From Warburgia ugandensis (lineage: Eukaryota; Streptophyta; Magnoliopsida; Canellales; Canellaceae), in the NCBI GenBank assembly GCA_035236585.1, contig CP141136.1, positions 51,167,136 to 51,231,135 on the forward strand: a stretch of 64,000 nucleotides of DNA. The letters are read 5' to 3'. The translations under genes were made by a program, and so were the position numbers. Below the pieces are notes generated by a model. It was not told where the DNA came from. It was given only the letters and a program-made list of their open reading frames with translations, and ran no database searches. Below are positions 48,833-61,300 of the stretch, in pieces (position 1 is the first letter of the stretch; the number at the start of each line of letters is the position of its first letter).

Positions 48833-51591
48833 TGTTTTTATTTTAAATAAACTTGCAAGCACATGAATCATTTGTAATATAGTATGCTAGTGCGGTTGAT
48901 CACACGAGGAGTGACCTATTGTGATGCTAGTGGTAATTACTTTAAACTATGTAACCTAGCCAAAATTCAAGGGATTTTTTTTTTTCTAAATTAAGAATGG
49001 AAAATGAAAACATGAAATTGGAAACTAAGTAAAAACAAGAAATTGGAAATTAAAAAAAAACAAGAAATGGAAACTAAACAAACATAAGAAGCATGCTAAA
49101 TGAGAAAATTTCCTAAACACATGCACTTTCTAAAATTAAAACTTTTCTAAATTAAAACTTCTAATTTAATGAATTTCCTAATTAAAAATTTTCCTAAAAT
49201 GCAATTTAACAACTTTCCAAAATAATTTTCCTGAACATGACATTAACAACTAATTTAAGGGAAACATGCTTTAACAACTACTTTCCTAATCATGCAAAAG
49301 TATGAAAAGTAAGCAACCAAATCAACTATTTTAACAAATATGAAAATTTTGATTACTTTCCAACTAACTAAGATGCAAAATAATGGAATCTAACTATTGC
49401 TAAACAAGAGAAATGAATAAAAGCAATTACTAATAAACAATGAAAAGAAAACTACTTAATTAGCATACATGTAACCATGGAATGGCATGCATGATTCATT
49501 GGATAGAAGTGGGTTTAATCAACTACTTTTGAAACCTAAGCATGCAATCTATTTCTAACATTGAGTAAGATATTTAACAATCTAATTGGGCTATTGAAAA
49601 GTGAAGTGAACAAGTTTGTATTGTGGTGGAAATTAACATACTCCATGCATGCAAAGAAATTCTAATAGTAAGGTAGTTGAAACATTCAATGCGCATAAAA
49701 TGTAAAACATGAAATTAATCACTTATAATACATTCAAACATTCAAGAACAAAGTTAATTTACTGCTGGATGTAAAGATGAATTGAAAATTCCAACTAATC
49801 TGATTAAATCACATCCAAAAAGTCATCAACACAACATTCCTTACATGTATTCCAAATCTGAAACATAAATGCTATTACAATGATGTTCACTCAATCTTAA
49901 ACACCCCTCAATTATAATCCAAACTCTTCTTCAATTGTTCCATCATTCACTCATGCACAAGTATGATTGAAATCAAGGGAGAATCCTATGCAAAACTAAG
50001 GCAACAATCCAATGGAACTTAAACAACCAAAGTTCGAAAATCAAGAGGGTTGAAAGAGAATAAAGATGCAATGAAAGTTAAATAAAAAAACTAGATTCAA
50101 AATGACTTTCCTTTGTTTTCACTCCAAGGGAAAACCATACTTGAATCTTAGTCTATAAACAAGGAAAGCTAAAGGAAAACAAGGCAAACTAACATGAAAA
50201 CAAAGAAATTCCAGCAAAGGCTAACCAACCTTCAAAGATGAATCAAAAGCCCACAAATCCTAGGTTGAACACTTGAGGAAGAAGCATGAACCATGGAAGT
50301 TTGTAGCAGCACTGAGAGCCATTATAAAACAACAAGAAAAAAGAGGAAAAATGGCTAGAATGAAGTGGATGTCTCCTTCCTATGGAGGAGATGTCTCTTC
50401 CTAAGGTGAAAGTAAAGTTAGTTTTAATTGGGTTTTGGGATGGTTTTATAAGGTTTGTCCTATTTTTCCTATGGTAACCTAGTACTAAGGTGTAGTGGGG
50501 ATTACAGAGGATCAAATTGAATGGCTAAGATGGGGGAAAAGGATGGATGCTAAATAGGATAGTGGGTGGAGCAAGTGGGCTATCTTAAGACAGAAGGTAG
50601 GTGGGAGATGCCACCTTTTTAGGAAGGGGCATCTCCCCACTTCCACAAAATGTTGAAGCCCTATTTTTTAGGAAAGTGGGTGGGATAGGTTAGGACAGAA
50701 GTAGGATGTGTTAGGTGGAGAAATTTGTTTGGTTGGGTAGTTTCATAGGAGGTGGAAGGAACGAGAGTTTTGAAAATTCATAGTGCATCTTAATGGTGAG
50801 GTGGGAAATAAGGAGGAAATGGGGAAATATGAGAAAAACTCTTAAAATTGATTTCTCTTATCCCATTGGTCCACATACCTTTTTATTTTAATAGATTTTT
50901 CCTTAATTATCTGCAAAATAACTCGTGGATAACTCTCTTCAATCTCCTCCAATCCTAGCCTTCCTTTTAGCTTAGCTTGATGGGTTAGATGGCTAACTTT
51001 GAAGGCTTCATTGGCTAAGGTTCATGGCTCACTTAGGAAACTTCCTTGCCTTGTTGTCATCACTTCAACCTTTGGTATGAGTGGCTTGTGGTTTGGCTTG
51101 AATTCCTTAGCTTACCACCTTTCTCATGGCTTATAAGGCTAAGGTGGCTAAGGTGGCTTCCTTGCAAAGGTGGTGGGAATGCATGGCTTACTTCATGGGC
51201 CCACTTTGGCCATCTTTATCTCCTTTAATCACATCCATTACTGGTCCATATGATGATCTCTACCTATGGTTTATGTTGAAGGGATGATTTTGAGGCTTTG
51301 ACTCCATCATTTGATCTTGATCTTCAATTTCATCCTGATCGATTTCAACCATTGGATCAGCATCTTACTTCCTACAAAAATTGAAAAATCCTAATCAAAT
51401 CTTAGGAAAACATGATTCATCATATTCTTACCTTAGACTAGCTTATAGACCCATAAAATAACAAACTTTTGGGTTATTAGGTAAAAAAAGCATGGGTTAT
51501 AAATTTTGGTCTAAAAACTCTAATTTACCCCATAAGTTGTAACATATGGGTACTAATTGGGTGCTTTTTATGAAAAATTAAGTACATATCA
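48833..51591 (-). mobile_element. Ath-F 5' LTR
   Basis: About 2.76 kb, minus strand: starts at 51591 (tgatatgtacttaattttt) and ends at 48833. It matches the Ath-F 3' LTR (19376-22025) and, inverted, the Ath-E LTR. It carries one copy of the unit that is tripled in the 3' LTR. AT-rich; minor open frames at 50243-50515 and 51046-51228 have no known motif. Confidence 0.82.
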
Positions 51592-51596
51592 ACTAT
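51592..51596. repeat. target repeat of Ath-F, right copy
   Basis: actat beside the LTR edge; four of five bases match gctat at 19371-19375. Confidence 0.6.
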
Positions 51597-52450
51597 CTTA
51601 TTCTTTTTTCATTAATTTTCTCATTTTTTCTTGACTTTAGAATTCGGTATAACCTTTCTTTGAATTTTCCTTCCTTTATGTTCTCCTCTTAAAATGCATT
51701 GTTCATACTAGACTTCAAGATATTTCTCCAACCAACTCTATAATTTTCAAAACAACCGAGTAATGGATATATTATAAGGTTTCAATAGGGTAATGGTTAA
51801 TGGGTTCATAAAGAAAAAGGGCTCATTATAAAGGCTCAAGGTGTTAACTAGTGAAAAAGTAACTTAGGAAGGCTATGGGCTCTGGGTTTACCAAGTATGA
51901 CTTCTATCATTTACTAAATTTCATATGAACTAAATTGACTATAAACTCAAGAGATAATTGGTATAGTCTATTAGATGTTTCATACATAATTGACCATGAT
52001 GAGAGATAATGAGACCAACTAGGAAATTAATGTTTGTTGAAGAAAATTTTGAATTTATATGTAAACCTCAAAAAGGAAGAATGGGTTTAAAATTCACATG
52101 GGTTAATAGTCTCCACTTATCTTCTTTAGGATCTCAAAGTTATAGTTACTCTTCAACATAAGCAACATATACATGGCTATTTTGTGTAGTGTTTATTTCA
52201 AGTTTAACTTTTCATGGAATACTTCTGAAAAAGGATAAAATAGTGAAATAATTGTACACAAATCTATTAATAAGCTAAAGTTGGAAAGAAATATAGAATA
52301 GCTAGAAAATCCAAATTATCATCACTGTAAGGGAATTTTTCATAAGTTTTTATTAGAATTTTTAAAATTTTTAAAAGAGAGAATCAAAATAGCTAAAAAA
52401 GTTATGGGCACATCCAAATTTGAATGCCCTACCCTTAGACTTAAATTAAA
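51597..52450 (-). mobile_element. Ath-D 3' untranslated region, right half
   Basis: Continues the UTR broken at 19370: the ttttttcattaattttctc block follows the tttaatttcattgg block in the same order as in Ath-F (27430-27490). It ends at the family's pol-border block (taaacattgtccccaatg near 52446). Confidence 0.72.
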
Positions 52451-53579
52451 CATTGTCCCCAATGCTTCCAAATAAAAGCATGGTCAAATGTAAAATTAAT
52501 GAAAGAAAGAAGAGTTACAATGACATTAACCACACTCTAATGATTTGATCTGTTAGTGTGGGTAAGAAAAAATAAAAAAGCAACCTACTACTTAGAACAT
52601 GAAATAAATGACCTGCTATGGATCTAGTTCTAATAAATGGCTCCTCTAGTAGGAGTTGCTCCTCTTCATCAGTTTTTCTAATTTTTAAATATGGTTTCAA
52701 TCACTGGCTATTAACTTTGGAACTTTCTCCATTTTTCTCCATTTCAATGACCCCATAATGATAAACAATCTTTACTATGTATGGGCCAGTTAATCTAGAG
52801 TGTAACTTTTCTAAAAACAAATGTAAATGAGAATTATAGTGTAGGACCTTCTGACCTGGTTCAAACAGTTTTCACACTATGGATTTATCATGAATCTCTT
52901 ATATGATCGTTGTATATTTTAGACCTATCATATGCATCCTTCTTGTGTTCTTCCAACTATTGAAGTTAGAATTTCATGTGGGTTCCAACTTTGTCATATT
53001 CAAAGTTGAGTTGTTTTATTTCCCAATATGCTTTATGCTCTAGCTCAACAAGAAAATGACATGCTTTTCCAAACACAAAGTGGCATAAGGGCATCCCAAA
53101 AAGGTTACTACATGCAGTTCTATAAGCCGACGGTATATCAGTAACTCTAAGACACCAATCTCTTCTACTAGAGTTCACCGTCATCTCTGGTAAACACTTA
53201 ATTTCCTTATTAGATACCTCAAGTTGCCTACTAGTCTAGGGAAGCTAAGGCATTACAACTTTATGGGTTACTCAATATTTCTTCATTAGGGCCTCAAATA
53301 CTTGGTCACAAAAGTGTTTTCCTCCATCACTAATTATAGCACGTGGAGTACTAAAGTGCGAAAAGATATTCTCTTTTAAAAACTCGAGCCCCACTTTGTG
53401 GTCATTTGCCTTATAGTGCTATTACCTTACCCATTTTGATGCATAGTCCACGCTCACTAGGATATATAGATTTCTATAGGAGTTAAGAAAGGGACACACA
53501 AAGTCCATGCTCTAGACATCAAAATATTTGAAAATTAGTATTGGTTTTACTGGAATCATGTCCCTATGATCTATGTTTC
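52451..53579 (-). pseudogene. Ath-D integrase remnant
   Basis: Minus strand. The frame 52966-53184 contains SAYRTACSNLFGMPLCHFVF, then CHFLVELEHKAYWEIKQLNF, the C-terminal region of Athila integrase, matching Ath-F 28701-28934. The region 53240-53575 matches the Ath-F core at about 29010-29360. LL-3 cuts it off at 53580, so the rest of pol lies outside the window if it survives. The frame 52515-52700 corresponds to the chromatin-side tail of pol. Several breaks. Confidence 0.8.
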
Positions 53580-53965
53580 TGTAATGCCCAAGCAATTTAC
53601 ACTATTTTTAACGAAAATTGAACGTTCTACAGGAAATAAACTGTGTTGAATGTTTGATTTTATTTAAAATAGTAAATGAAGGAATTTGTGAGGAAACTTG
53701 TACCATTAGATTCTACTTGAAAAATGGAATCCAACGCCTCAAAAAATCACCCAAAATGGAGTTCGTATGAAGAAGTTACAGCCATTTAAAGATAGGGGTA
53801 TTTTTAGAAATTAAACAGAAAAATGAAAAAGGACGAAAAATGCAGGGGCTGTTTTGATAACGGCACCCCCTGTCGTCTTCAACCTCTAGGCCCTCCCAGA
53901 AACCCTTGATTCCAATTTTTTTAGAGGGATCTGCCATCTCCAATGGCAGCACTGCCATAGCCAGT

Positions 53966-53978
53966 CTATAAAAACCCC
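53966..53978 (+). promoter_or_regulatory. TATA box of LL-3 LTR
   Basis: ctataaaaacccc, matched by cctataaaacccc on the minus strand of LL-4 (57947-57959). Confidence 0.65.
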
Positions 53979-54236
53979 ATCTCCCCTCTCCAAAAAAAAC
54001 CACGTTTTCCGGCGATTTTCCAGTCATTTGAGACTGGGGTTTCCAGCAAAAACCGGAAACCTGTTCCTCTGTGTTTCCGGCAATGTCCAGGCCAAGACTA
54101 GCTGGCCATTCCCGTCTCCCCATTCCCCTCTCTTCTCTTGTTCTGGCCTTGCACGACATGGGGAGTTTCCACCTTCATCGAGTTTTTCCAGCAACAAGGG
54201 TTTGGACAGGCAGGAAGAGCACCATCTCCGGCTGCA

Positions 54237-54245
54237 AGGTAAGCC
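54237..54245 (+). other. putative splice donor in LL-3 LTR
   Basis: aaggtaagc matches the 5' splice consensus, about 270 bases after the TATA box. The LL-4 LTR keeps aaggtaagcc at the matching place although the bases around it have changed. Use as a leader intron donor is inferred. Confidence 0.4.
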
Positions 54246-54540
54246 TTCCCTCCTTCTTTTCCTTTCCATTTTCTTCCGCCAAGCCAGATCCATGCTAGAT
54301 CTGGTCCTTTCCGGTCATTTTCAGCTGGGTTCTTGGCCGGAAAAACACCCCACGACGGCTTGGGCCGGACCTGCACGAGCCAGGCGTCCCAAGGATGCCA
54401 AGCACCACGTGCACCTGGGACTGGGTCGCTGGGATGGGTTCCAGGTGTACGACAGTGCATACACTGCCCAGGTATGGCCTTCAGGTGGGCGCGCGACATG
54501 GGCACGGGTCCTAGCTCGACCAGGGTGCATGGGGTGCCTT

Positions 54541-54876
54541 GGGAGCTGAGATGCGCCATGCTACAAGGTGCGTCCGTGTGATAATGCGCGTCATAGCACG
54601 TCGCTTAGGCATGCTTGTGCATGTGCGAACACTGTCCCAGGTGCGGCCTTCGAGTACGTGCGCGACATGGGGCACGGGTCCTAGCTCGACCAGGATGCAC
54701 GGGGTGCCCTGGGAGCCGAGACACGCCATGCTACAAGGTGCATCCATGTGATGATGCACATCATAGCGCGTCACTTGAGCATGCATGTGCATGTGCAAAA
54801 CGCAGTATCTGGCACGACCTTTAGGCGCACACGCTCTTGAGGCGGTCGCGGTTCAACCAGGATGCACGGGTGTCCT
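54541..54876 (+). repeat. 170-base GC-rich tandem sub-repeats in LL-3
   Basis: Units start at 54541 and 54711 (gggagctgag / gggagccgag), with the start of another at 54877 and a partial unit before 54541. They are rich in CpG and in short palindrome-like gcatgc and tgcatgtgca steps. Confidence 0.85.
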
Positions 54877-55281
54877 GGGAACCGGGACACACAGACCTAA
54901 TGAGACTTTAAAATTAGGATCATAGGACCATTCATAGAATTTAACTATTGAATAAGTAGGTCCATATTATAGGAGCTAGCCTGGCAGTGAATTAGGCAAG
55001 GACCTTGGACCTAATAGGCAGAGCTAGTGATCTAATGACTAAATGGATTGAAATTAATAAGGACTCCTTCTATCCATTCATACCCAGGAGTTTATAAATG
55101 AGACCCAGGGACGAGTTGATTGCTAAAGGACGCGACTCCAGGAGATTTTGAGGTAGGTGCTCTATCGCTACTAGACTTTTTAGAAAAGAGCCATGATTGT
55201 TTTATGCATGTTTTAAGTACAAATTATATAACTTGTTTAGCATGACTTAATTCAGCATACATATGATAAACGCTTTATGCA

Positions 55282-55395
55282 TAGATATGTTTTGCAAAAA
55301 ATTGCATATACATTATTCATAAATATGTTTTGCAAATGATTGCATATACATTATGCATAGATATGTTCCACAAATAAATGCATATATTGCATAAT
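55282..55395 (+). repeat. 39-base AT-rich tandem repeats in LL-3
   Basis: Three diverged units around atatgttttgcaaa (starts near 55284, 55323 and 55361). Related, fewer units occur in LL-4 near 56600-56690 and 62955-63045. Confidence 0.7.
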
Positions 55396-55474
55396 TGGTG
55401 AGCATTGAGTTTTTAAAAGATTGCATGTCCTTGAGGGTCACGAAAAGATGCTGAAGTGCCCAAAAGACACTGGG

Positions 55475-55479
55475 TAGGC
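55475..55479. repeat. candidate target site of LL-4
   Basis: taggc directly before the LL-4 edge tgtgacgacctagg. The matching copy would lie right of the window. Confidence 0.4.
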
Positions 55480-57065
55480 TGTGACGACCTAGGTTTTCTC
55501 ATGCATTTTTAAATGCAATACCTAATTTCCTAAGGCGGGATCCATCCCTATTTGAAAACCATTTTACAAAAACCATGCAATGCAGTGGAAAACCTTTAGT
55601 TTTAAACTCCTTTTTGAAAACCCCAAGTGTCATTTGCCTTGACAACAACCAAAGTAGTTTTTGAAAAACTTCAGAAATCATAAATATTTTTCCCCAGGTC
55701 TTTCCAGTCACAGCACACAGCCCAACGGTAATTAAATACAACTTCATGTCCAAAGGGTTGAGAGTTTACTTACATGTATAACTTTCTTCTTTTTGATTCA
55801 CTTGCTCGTAGCACTAATATCTCCTGAGACGTCTTCTATTTATGAGTGGAACTATCCTGAAAAATGTTAAGGATAGGGTGAGTATATACTATACTCAGTA
55901 GGAGTCTATCACTACTAGTTTTATAATGCATGCGATGTTTTAAAATCATATGCTCTTTCCAAAACATGTGCATGTCTGAATACTCAAGTTCAATATCGAC
56001 ATCAAAATCCATTGTCAAACTGAAATACTAACAACTTAAAGGATCATATAATCCAAAATTGAAAGTATCATATACATATATATATGTATATATCATAACA
56101 TCATGATATGCATAAAATGCTTCATGGAATCCAACTCATGGATCTCTAGTATGGTATGGTAGACCAACCTCATATCATGCCTTATGCAATGCACATAAAT
56201 CATCAAAGCATAGGGTCCACTATGCCCACGACCTCCTCGTCATGTGGTCCCCGGGTACCTGAGGACACTCGGTCATAGCCTCCATGGGGCCTATGACACG
56301 TCAACCTAGTGCCGTGACACCAGTGGTAGCCCCCTGTACCACATGTAGTCGATGTAGGGACTTGCCTCTTTTTGGGCGTGGTACCCATCCACCTAATAGT
56401 GGTAGAGGCCAGGTGGCCAACCCAGACCCCTCGGCATAGCACCCACGGGCTTACTAGCCCAAATCACATAAGATCAAATAAGCCAAAACCTCTTCTCAAA
56501 GCCGGTCCTCTTTGGGTCCCTCACAACTACCTGGCCCTTGGCACTCCAGCGTCTTTTGGCAACCCTCAAGGAGATGCAATTTTTGCAAGTACTTAAATCA
56601 TGCAATGTATGCACTTGTTTGCAAAACATGTATGTGCATAATGTATATGCAATCATTTACAAACATGTCTATGTACAAAACATTTATCACATGCATGCTG
56701 AATTAAATCATGCTAAACAAGTCATATACTTAAAACATATGTTCTCAAAACAATAATGGTTCTTTTAAAAGAATCTAATAGTGATAGAGCACCTACCTCA
56801 AAGTCTCCTGGAGTCACGTCCTTTAGTACTCAACCCGTCCCTGGGTCTCATTTATAAACTCCTGGGTATTAATGGATATAAGAAGTACTCATTAATTTTA
56901 ATCTATTTAGATATTAGACTGCTAAATCTCCTATTTAGGGTCAAGGGTCCTTACCTAATTCATTGCCAGGCTAGCTCCTATAATATGGACCTACTTATTC
57001 AATAGTTAAATTCTATAAATGGTCCTATGATCCTAATTTTAAAGTCACATTAGGTCCGCATGTCC

Positions 57066-57500
57066 CAGTTCCCAGGACACCCGTGCATCCTGGTTGAATC
57101 GCGAACGCCTCACATGCGTGTGGCCTAAAGGCCGTGCCAGAGACCGCATTTTGCACACGCACCTGCATGCTCAAGTGACGTGCTATGATGTGCATCATTA
57201 CACGGATGCACCTTGTAGCATGGCGTGTCTCAGCTCCCAGGGCACCCCGTGCATCTTGGTCGAGCAAGGACCCGTGCCCCATGTTGTGCACGTACCCGAA
57301 GGCCGTACTTGGGACAGTGTTTGCACGTGCACAAGCATGCCTAAGCGACGTGCTATGACGCGCATCATTGCATGGACGCACCTTGTAGTGTGGTGCATCT
57401 CAGCTCCCAGGGCACCCCGTGTACCCTGGTCGAGCCAGGACCCGTGCCCCATGTTGCGTACGCACCTGGGACAATGTACTCACTGTCGTACACCTGGAAC
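57066..57500 (-). repeat. 165-170-base GC-rich sub-repeats in LL-4 3' LTR
   Basis: Unit marks at 57066, 57231 and 57401 (cag(t/c)tcccag). The same array is present in LL-3 and at 63421-63830 in the other LTR. Confidence 0.85.
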
Positions 57501-57946
57501 CCTTCCCAGGGACCCAGTCCCAGGTGCATGTGGTGCTTAGCGTCCTTGGGACGCCTGGCTCATGCAAGTCCGGCCCAAGCCGTCTTGGGCGATTTCTGGC
57601 CAAGAACCTGGCTGGAAAATGACTGGAAAGGAGCAGGGAAAGTGAAAGGGAGAGGAGGAGAGGAAAATGGCTTACCTTAGGTCGCCGATGATGGTGCTCT
57701 TCCCCCTGAAAACTCTATGTTTGCAGAAATCATGAAGAGGGAAATCCCATTGTCGTGCAAGGCTGGAAAAGAGAAGAGACGGGAAATGGGGAGACGGGAA
57801 CGGGATGGCCAGCCTGACTTGGGCCTGGCTGTTGCCGGAAAACTTAGGGGAGATGGTTTGAGACGGGTTTCTGATTTTTGCCAGAAACCCCAGTCTCAAA
57901 CGGCTGGAAAAACGTCGAAAAATCACGTTTTTGGGAGAGGGGAGAT

Positions 57947-57959
57947 GGGGTTTTATAGG
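57947..57959 (-). promoter_or_regulatory. TATA box of LL-4 3' LTR
   Basis: The minus strand reads cctataaaacccc followed by a pyrimidine-rich stretch, as in LL-3. It marks the likely transcription start region of the LTR. Confidence 0.65.
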
Positions 57960-58373
57960 CCGGCTATGGCGGTGCCCCTCAATGGCGGTGCCGCCATTGG
58001 TGGTGGCAAATCCCTCTAGAAAAATCGGGATCGAGGGTTTTCTGGGAGTGTCTGGAGGTTGAAGACGACAGGGGGTGCCGTTATCAAAACGGCCCCCTAT
58101 GTTTTTCGTCCTTTTTCGTTTTTTTTTTCGTTTTTTTGTTTAATTTCCAAAAATACCCCTATCTTTAAATGGTTGTAACTTCTTCATACGAACTCCGTTT
58201 TGGGTGATTTTTGAGGCGTTGGATTCCATTTTTCGAGTAGAATCTAATGGTACTAAGTTCCTCACAAAATCTTTTGTTTACTATTTTAAATAAAATCAAA
58301 CATTCAGCACAGTCCATTTCCCATAAAATGTCCAATTTTTGCTAAAAACAGTGTAAATTGCTCGGGCATTACA

Positions 58374-58388
58374 TTATTACCCCCTTAA
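58374..58388 (-). other. LL-4 polypurine tract
   Basis: The minus strand reads ttaagggggtaataa directly before the LTR start. It is preceded by the conserved pol-end block. Confidence 0.75.
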
Positions 58389-61300
58389 GAGAATTTCGTC
58401 CTCGAAATTCCATAAATTATCATCTTCAAGGTATTTTATCTCTTAGATAACTCGTTGGTGAATGCATTCTCCCCTTAGGAATCAAATCTAGGTTCATCCT
58501 CAATTTATCATTTCTATTATTCCTCCTATAAGGCCTTACCTATAAGGGCCGTTTTCGCTGCGTACTCTGATGCAGCACCATACTCTCATACATGCCAATT
58601 TAACAATACCGTTTTCTAGCGGTACTTCATCCATCTTGAATTCCTTAGATTCCTATACTTATCTCATCATGTATAAGATAGTCTCCTCATAAGATCATGC
58701 TTCTTTGTTCATGCATATACTTCTTTCAAGATCATATTATCTTATTTCTCCTATTTATATATCATAGGATAATCCTTTTCATCTAGTGATCTCTTTCATT
58801 ATCCACAAGTCCAAAAAGTTACCTTCTTTCTATTGTGTCTAACTTTGCTTCTTACCCTTGTCTCCAAGATACTTCAATAACTGATATGGTATCATATGCT
58901 TTATAGTCAAACTCTTACTTAACTTTGAATTTCAACTGTCTGTAGTTTTCCATATGTGACTTGATTTCCTTGACCAAGGTTACACTAAAAAATGAAAGCC
59001 AATTAGTAGCATCTTCCATCGAGGACCTTATCATATACTGAAAAAAAATGTCCTAACTTCATACCCAGTTTCATAATTATTGAATTTGTTAAACGCTTTC
59101 CTCTGTTGAAGATTTTATCCAAACTCAAGTCGATTCATCATCATGGGTCAAATGTTCTTGTCCAGATGCTTATCTCACTATTCTTATCAATTTGTCATTA
59201 GGATTTTCAATAATGTTCCCATTTATGCAGCACAAAAATCTCTTATTCATAATCGAGTACCCTTACTAGGTCATGGTTGAATCCTTTGTCATCATCTTCT
59301 TTGTCATTTCTTTGCTTGATGGTTTTCTTTGTAACCTTTTAGCCCAACAGTTCTATACTCAATCCAGTCGGGTTAGTCCTTAAGAAATTGATTTTTAGTA
59401 CTTGGTATATGCTCATAACAACTAACTATTTGTCTATAGGCAATGTAACATCAAATCTCACCTTATAGTGTGCTAGCCATCTCACCTTTTCTCCTTCCAT
59501 CCACTATGTCAATATATCTTGCAATCTTTTATCAAGGTTTTATTGTCAATCATGCAGTCTATATTGTCAAGAGGTATACTCGTAAGTAGTGATTTTCTCA
59601 ATTCCTCAAAATTTAGTCTTCAAGTGCCTTCTTATACTTAGTTTATAATAGTAATAATTCTCCTTCAATTGTGATTATATCAAATTGTATTGAAGTTGTT
59701 TACTCAACAAGTTTTACAATACTCAGATAAGCATAAACATTTTCTTAGACATAGAAAGACTTTATTTGATTACCTATTGATCTCTTTCCAGATACGTTAT
59801 AAGCTCAAGGGCCTCTAGAGTGATCGGTACTTATCTACCTTTCTTTCAATCCAAGTATGTAGTATTTTTTAGACCCAAAGTAATTTCTTCACCTTGTCAT
59901 GGTAGCCACTAAGGTTTGAAAAACTTTTCACATTGGTTTAGATCACTTCTTATTTTTGCTCCTATCTCAATTGTTACTATATTTATTGTACTTGTAGCTC
60001 CTCCATGATGTGGCCTAATTAACTCCATGATATGGCCTACTCAACTGACCTCATACCCTCAAATGTCTTAGTTTAACAAGTACTTCTTCCAAGAAAACTC
60101 AAGTCTAAGGACTTATGACATCCTTCTGAGTATATAACTCCGACTACTAACTCATAGACACTAACATACATGATTAATTAGGGTGGGATACCTTTATTTA
60201 GTTAACAGTACTCAATAATGGTCGTAAAATATTTGGTCTTTCAATTTATGATAGCAAGACCTTTATTTGATCCTTGATGGTACCCTTCTTGATGAAGATA
60301 GATAGATGGACAAGTCACTGTCCTGGCCTAATTCCTTTTTCAATATAACTTTATTTACTCATGTAGTGGCAAGGTGAGATATCACCAAATTTTTCATTTT
60401 ATGGATTATATCCATTGGTGTTCCCCATAAGCTAATGGATCTGATAAGAATCTAATTGATATCAAACCATTTGTAGAATTTAATTTCTAGTTGGTAGCCA
60501 TTCTTCTTTGAAAATTTCTTATCACATAATCTCCTGAAATTCTATACTCTACTCAAAGTCTTAAATCCCATATGCTTTCTCTATTATACGTATCATTGCT
60601 AACTCAACTATTATTATTCCTTTGTATTTGTTTGATCTTCCCTCCTATAGGATTCAAGATGTTAGAATTGTATGTATCTTCATAGAGTCATGATCTTCTT
60701 CTTTTGATTATTCAATATTCATCGAATACTTATAGTTACATCTCTATCTCTTTCTCTCTTTTCTTCAATATCCATTTGGTCTACCTGGATCAATGTCTCT
60801 ATATGCGTTGGTTCATATATTTGATACTTCATCTATTTCTTTTAAGTAACATATATGATAAACTGAATGCTTCTCATAAATTTTAAACTGTCTTAAGATC
60901 AGTGAAATCCTCAGTTTCCTGTATCCTTAATAAAAATTCATACCATGTCTTAATAATGGCATTGACGTTTTGGTCATGCTATACTTTTCTTACAAGTTCA
61001 TGTTAGGATCAATCTATTATCATAGATATATTATCCCCAATATTATCGTCAAATCTTTTGATAACTTGGTTGAATTCATTTCCTTATCATATTTGTGTTA
61101 TGTTCCTCTCATTCTCATAATCTGTCACTTGTATACCTCTTTTGATTTGCTCCATAATTATTTTTCAATAGCATTTTACTCTCCTGAATAGTATCCATAC
61201 CTTTGTGACCTAGTTCGAGTCACTATTATTTCCTAATATCATCTTGCATTCTCATCCCTCTTAGATTATCATCAAAATCATCTCAAAGTCTGTCTTCTAA

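Larger units (their letters stand above)
53580..55479 (+). mobile_element. LL-3: large-LTR copy, interrupted by LL-4
   Basis: Starts tgtaatgcccaagcaattta and follows the LL-4 LTR (read on its own strand from 58373 down to about 56530) at roughly 90 percent by eye, then stops where LL-4 begins. It has a TATA box, a conserved splice-donor-like site and the GC-rich sub-repeats. The remaining LTR third should lie right of LL-4, outside the window. The open frames packed into 54028-54824 overlap in both directions, lack motifs and are not kept as genes. Confidence 0.82.
55480..58373 (-). repeat. LL-4 3' LTR
   Basis: On its own strand it starts tgtaatgcccgagcaattta (58373) and ends acctaggtcgtcaca (55480). 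It holds a TATA box near 57953, a donor-like site near 57674, GC-rich sub-repeats, and the AT dinucleotide run near 56070-56092. The small open frames repeated at the same place in both LTRs (for example 55836-56018 and 62189-62371) are identical because the LTRs are copies, not through coding selection. Confidence 0.88.

Noticed and set aside
54028-54824. Dense overlapping open frames on both strands, up to 173 codons
   Set aside because: They lie in the GC-rich part of the LL-3 LTR, where stop codons are rare by composition. They overlap one another, have no known motif, and are not kept in the same frame in LL-4.
55836-56018. 60-codon frame identical to one at 62189-62371
   Set aside because: The identity reflects recent LTR duplication during transposition, not coding constraint.
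57025-58019. Cluster of open frames up to 148 codons
   Set aside because: Same GC-rich LTR segment as in LL-3 but inverted; frames differ between copies. Treated as LTR sequence.
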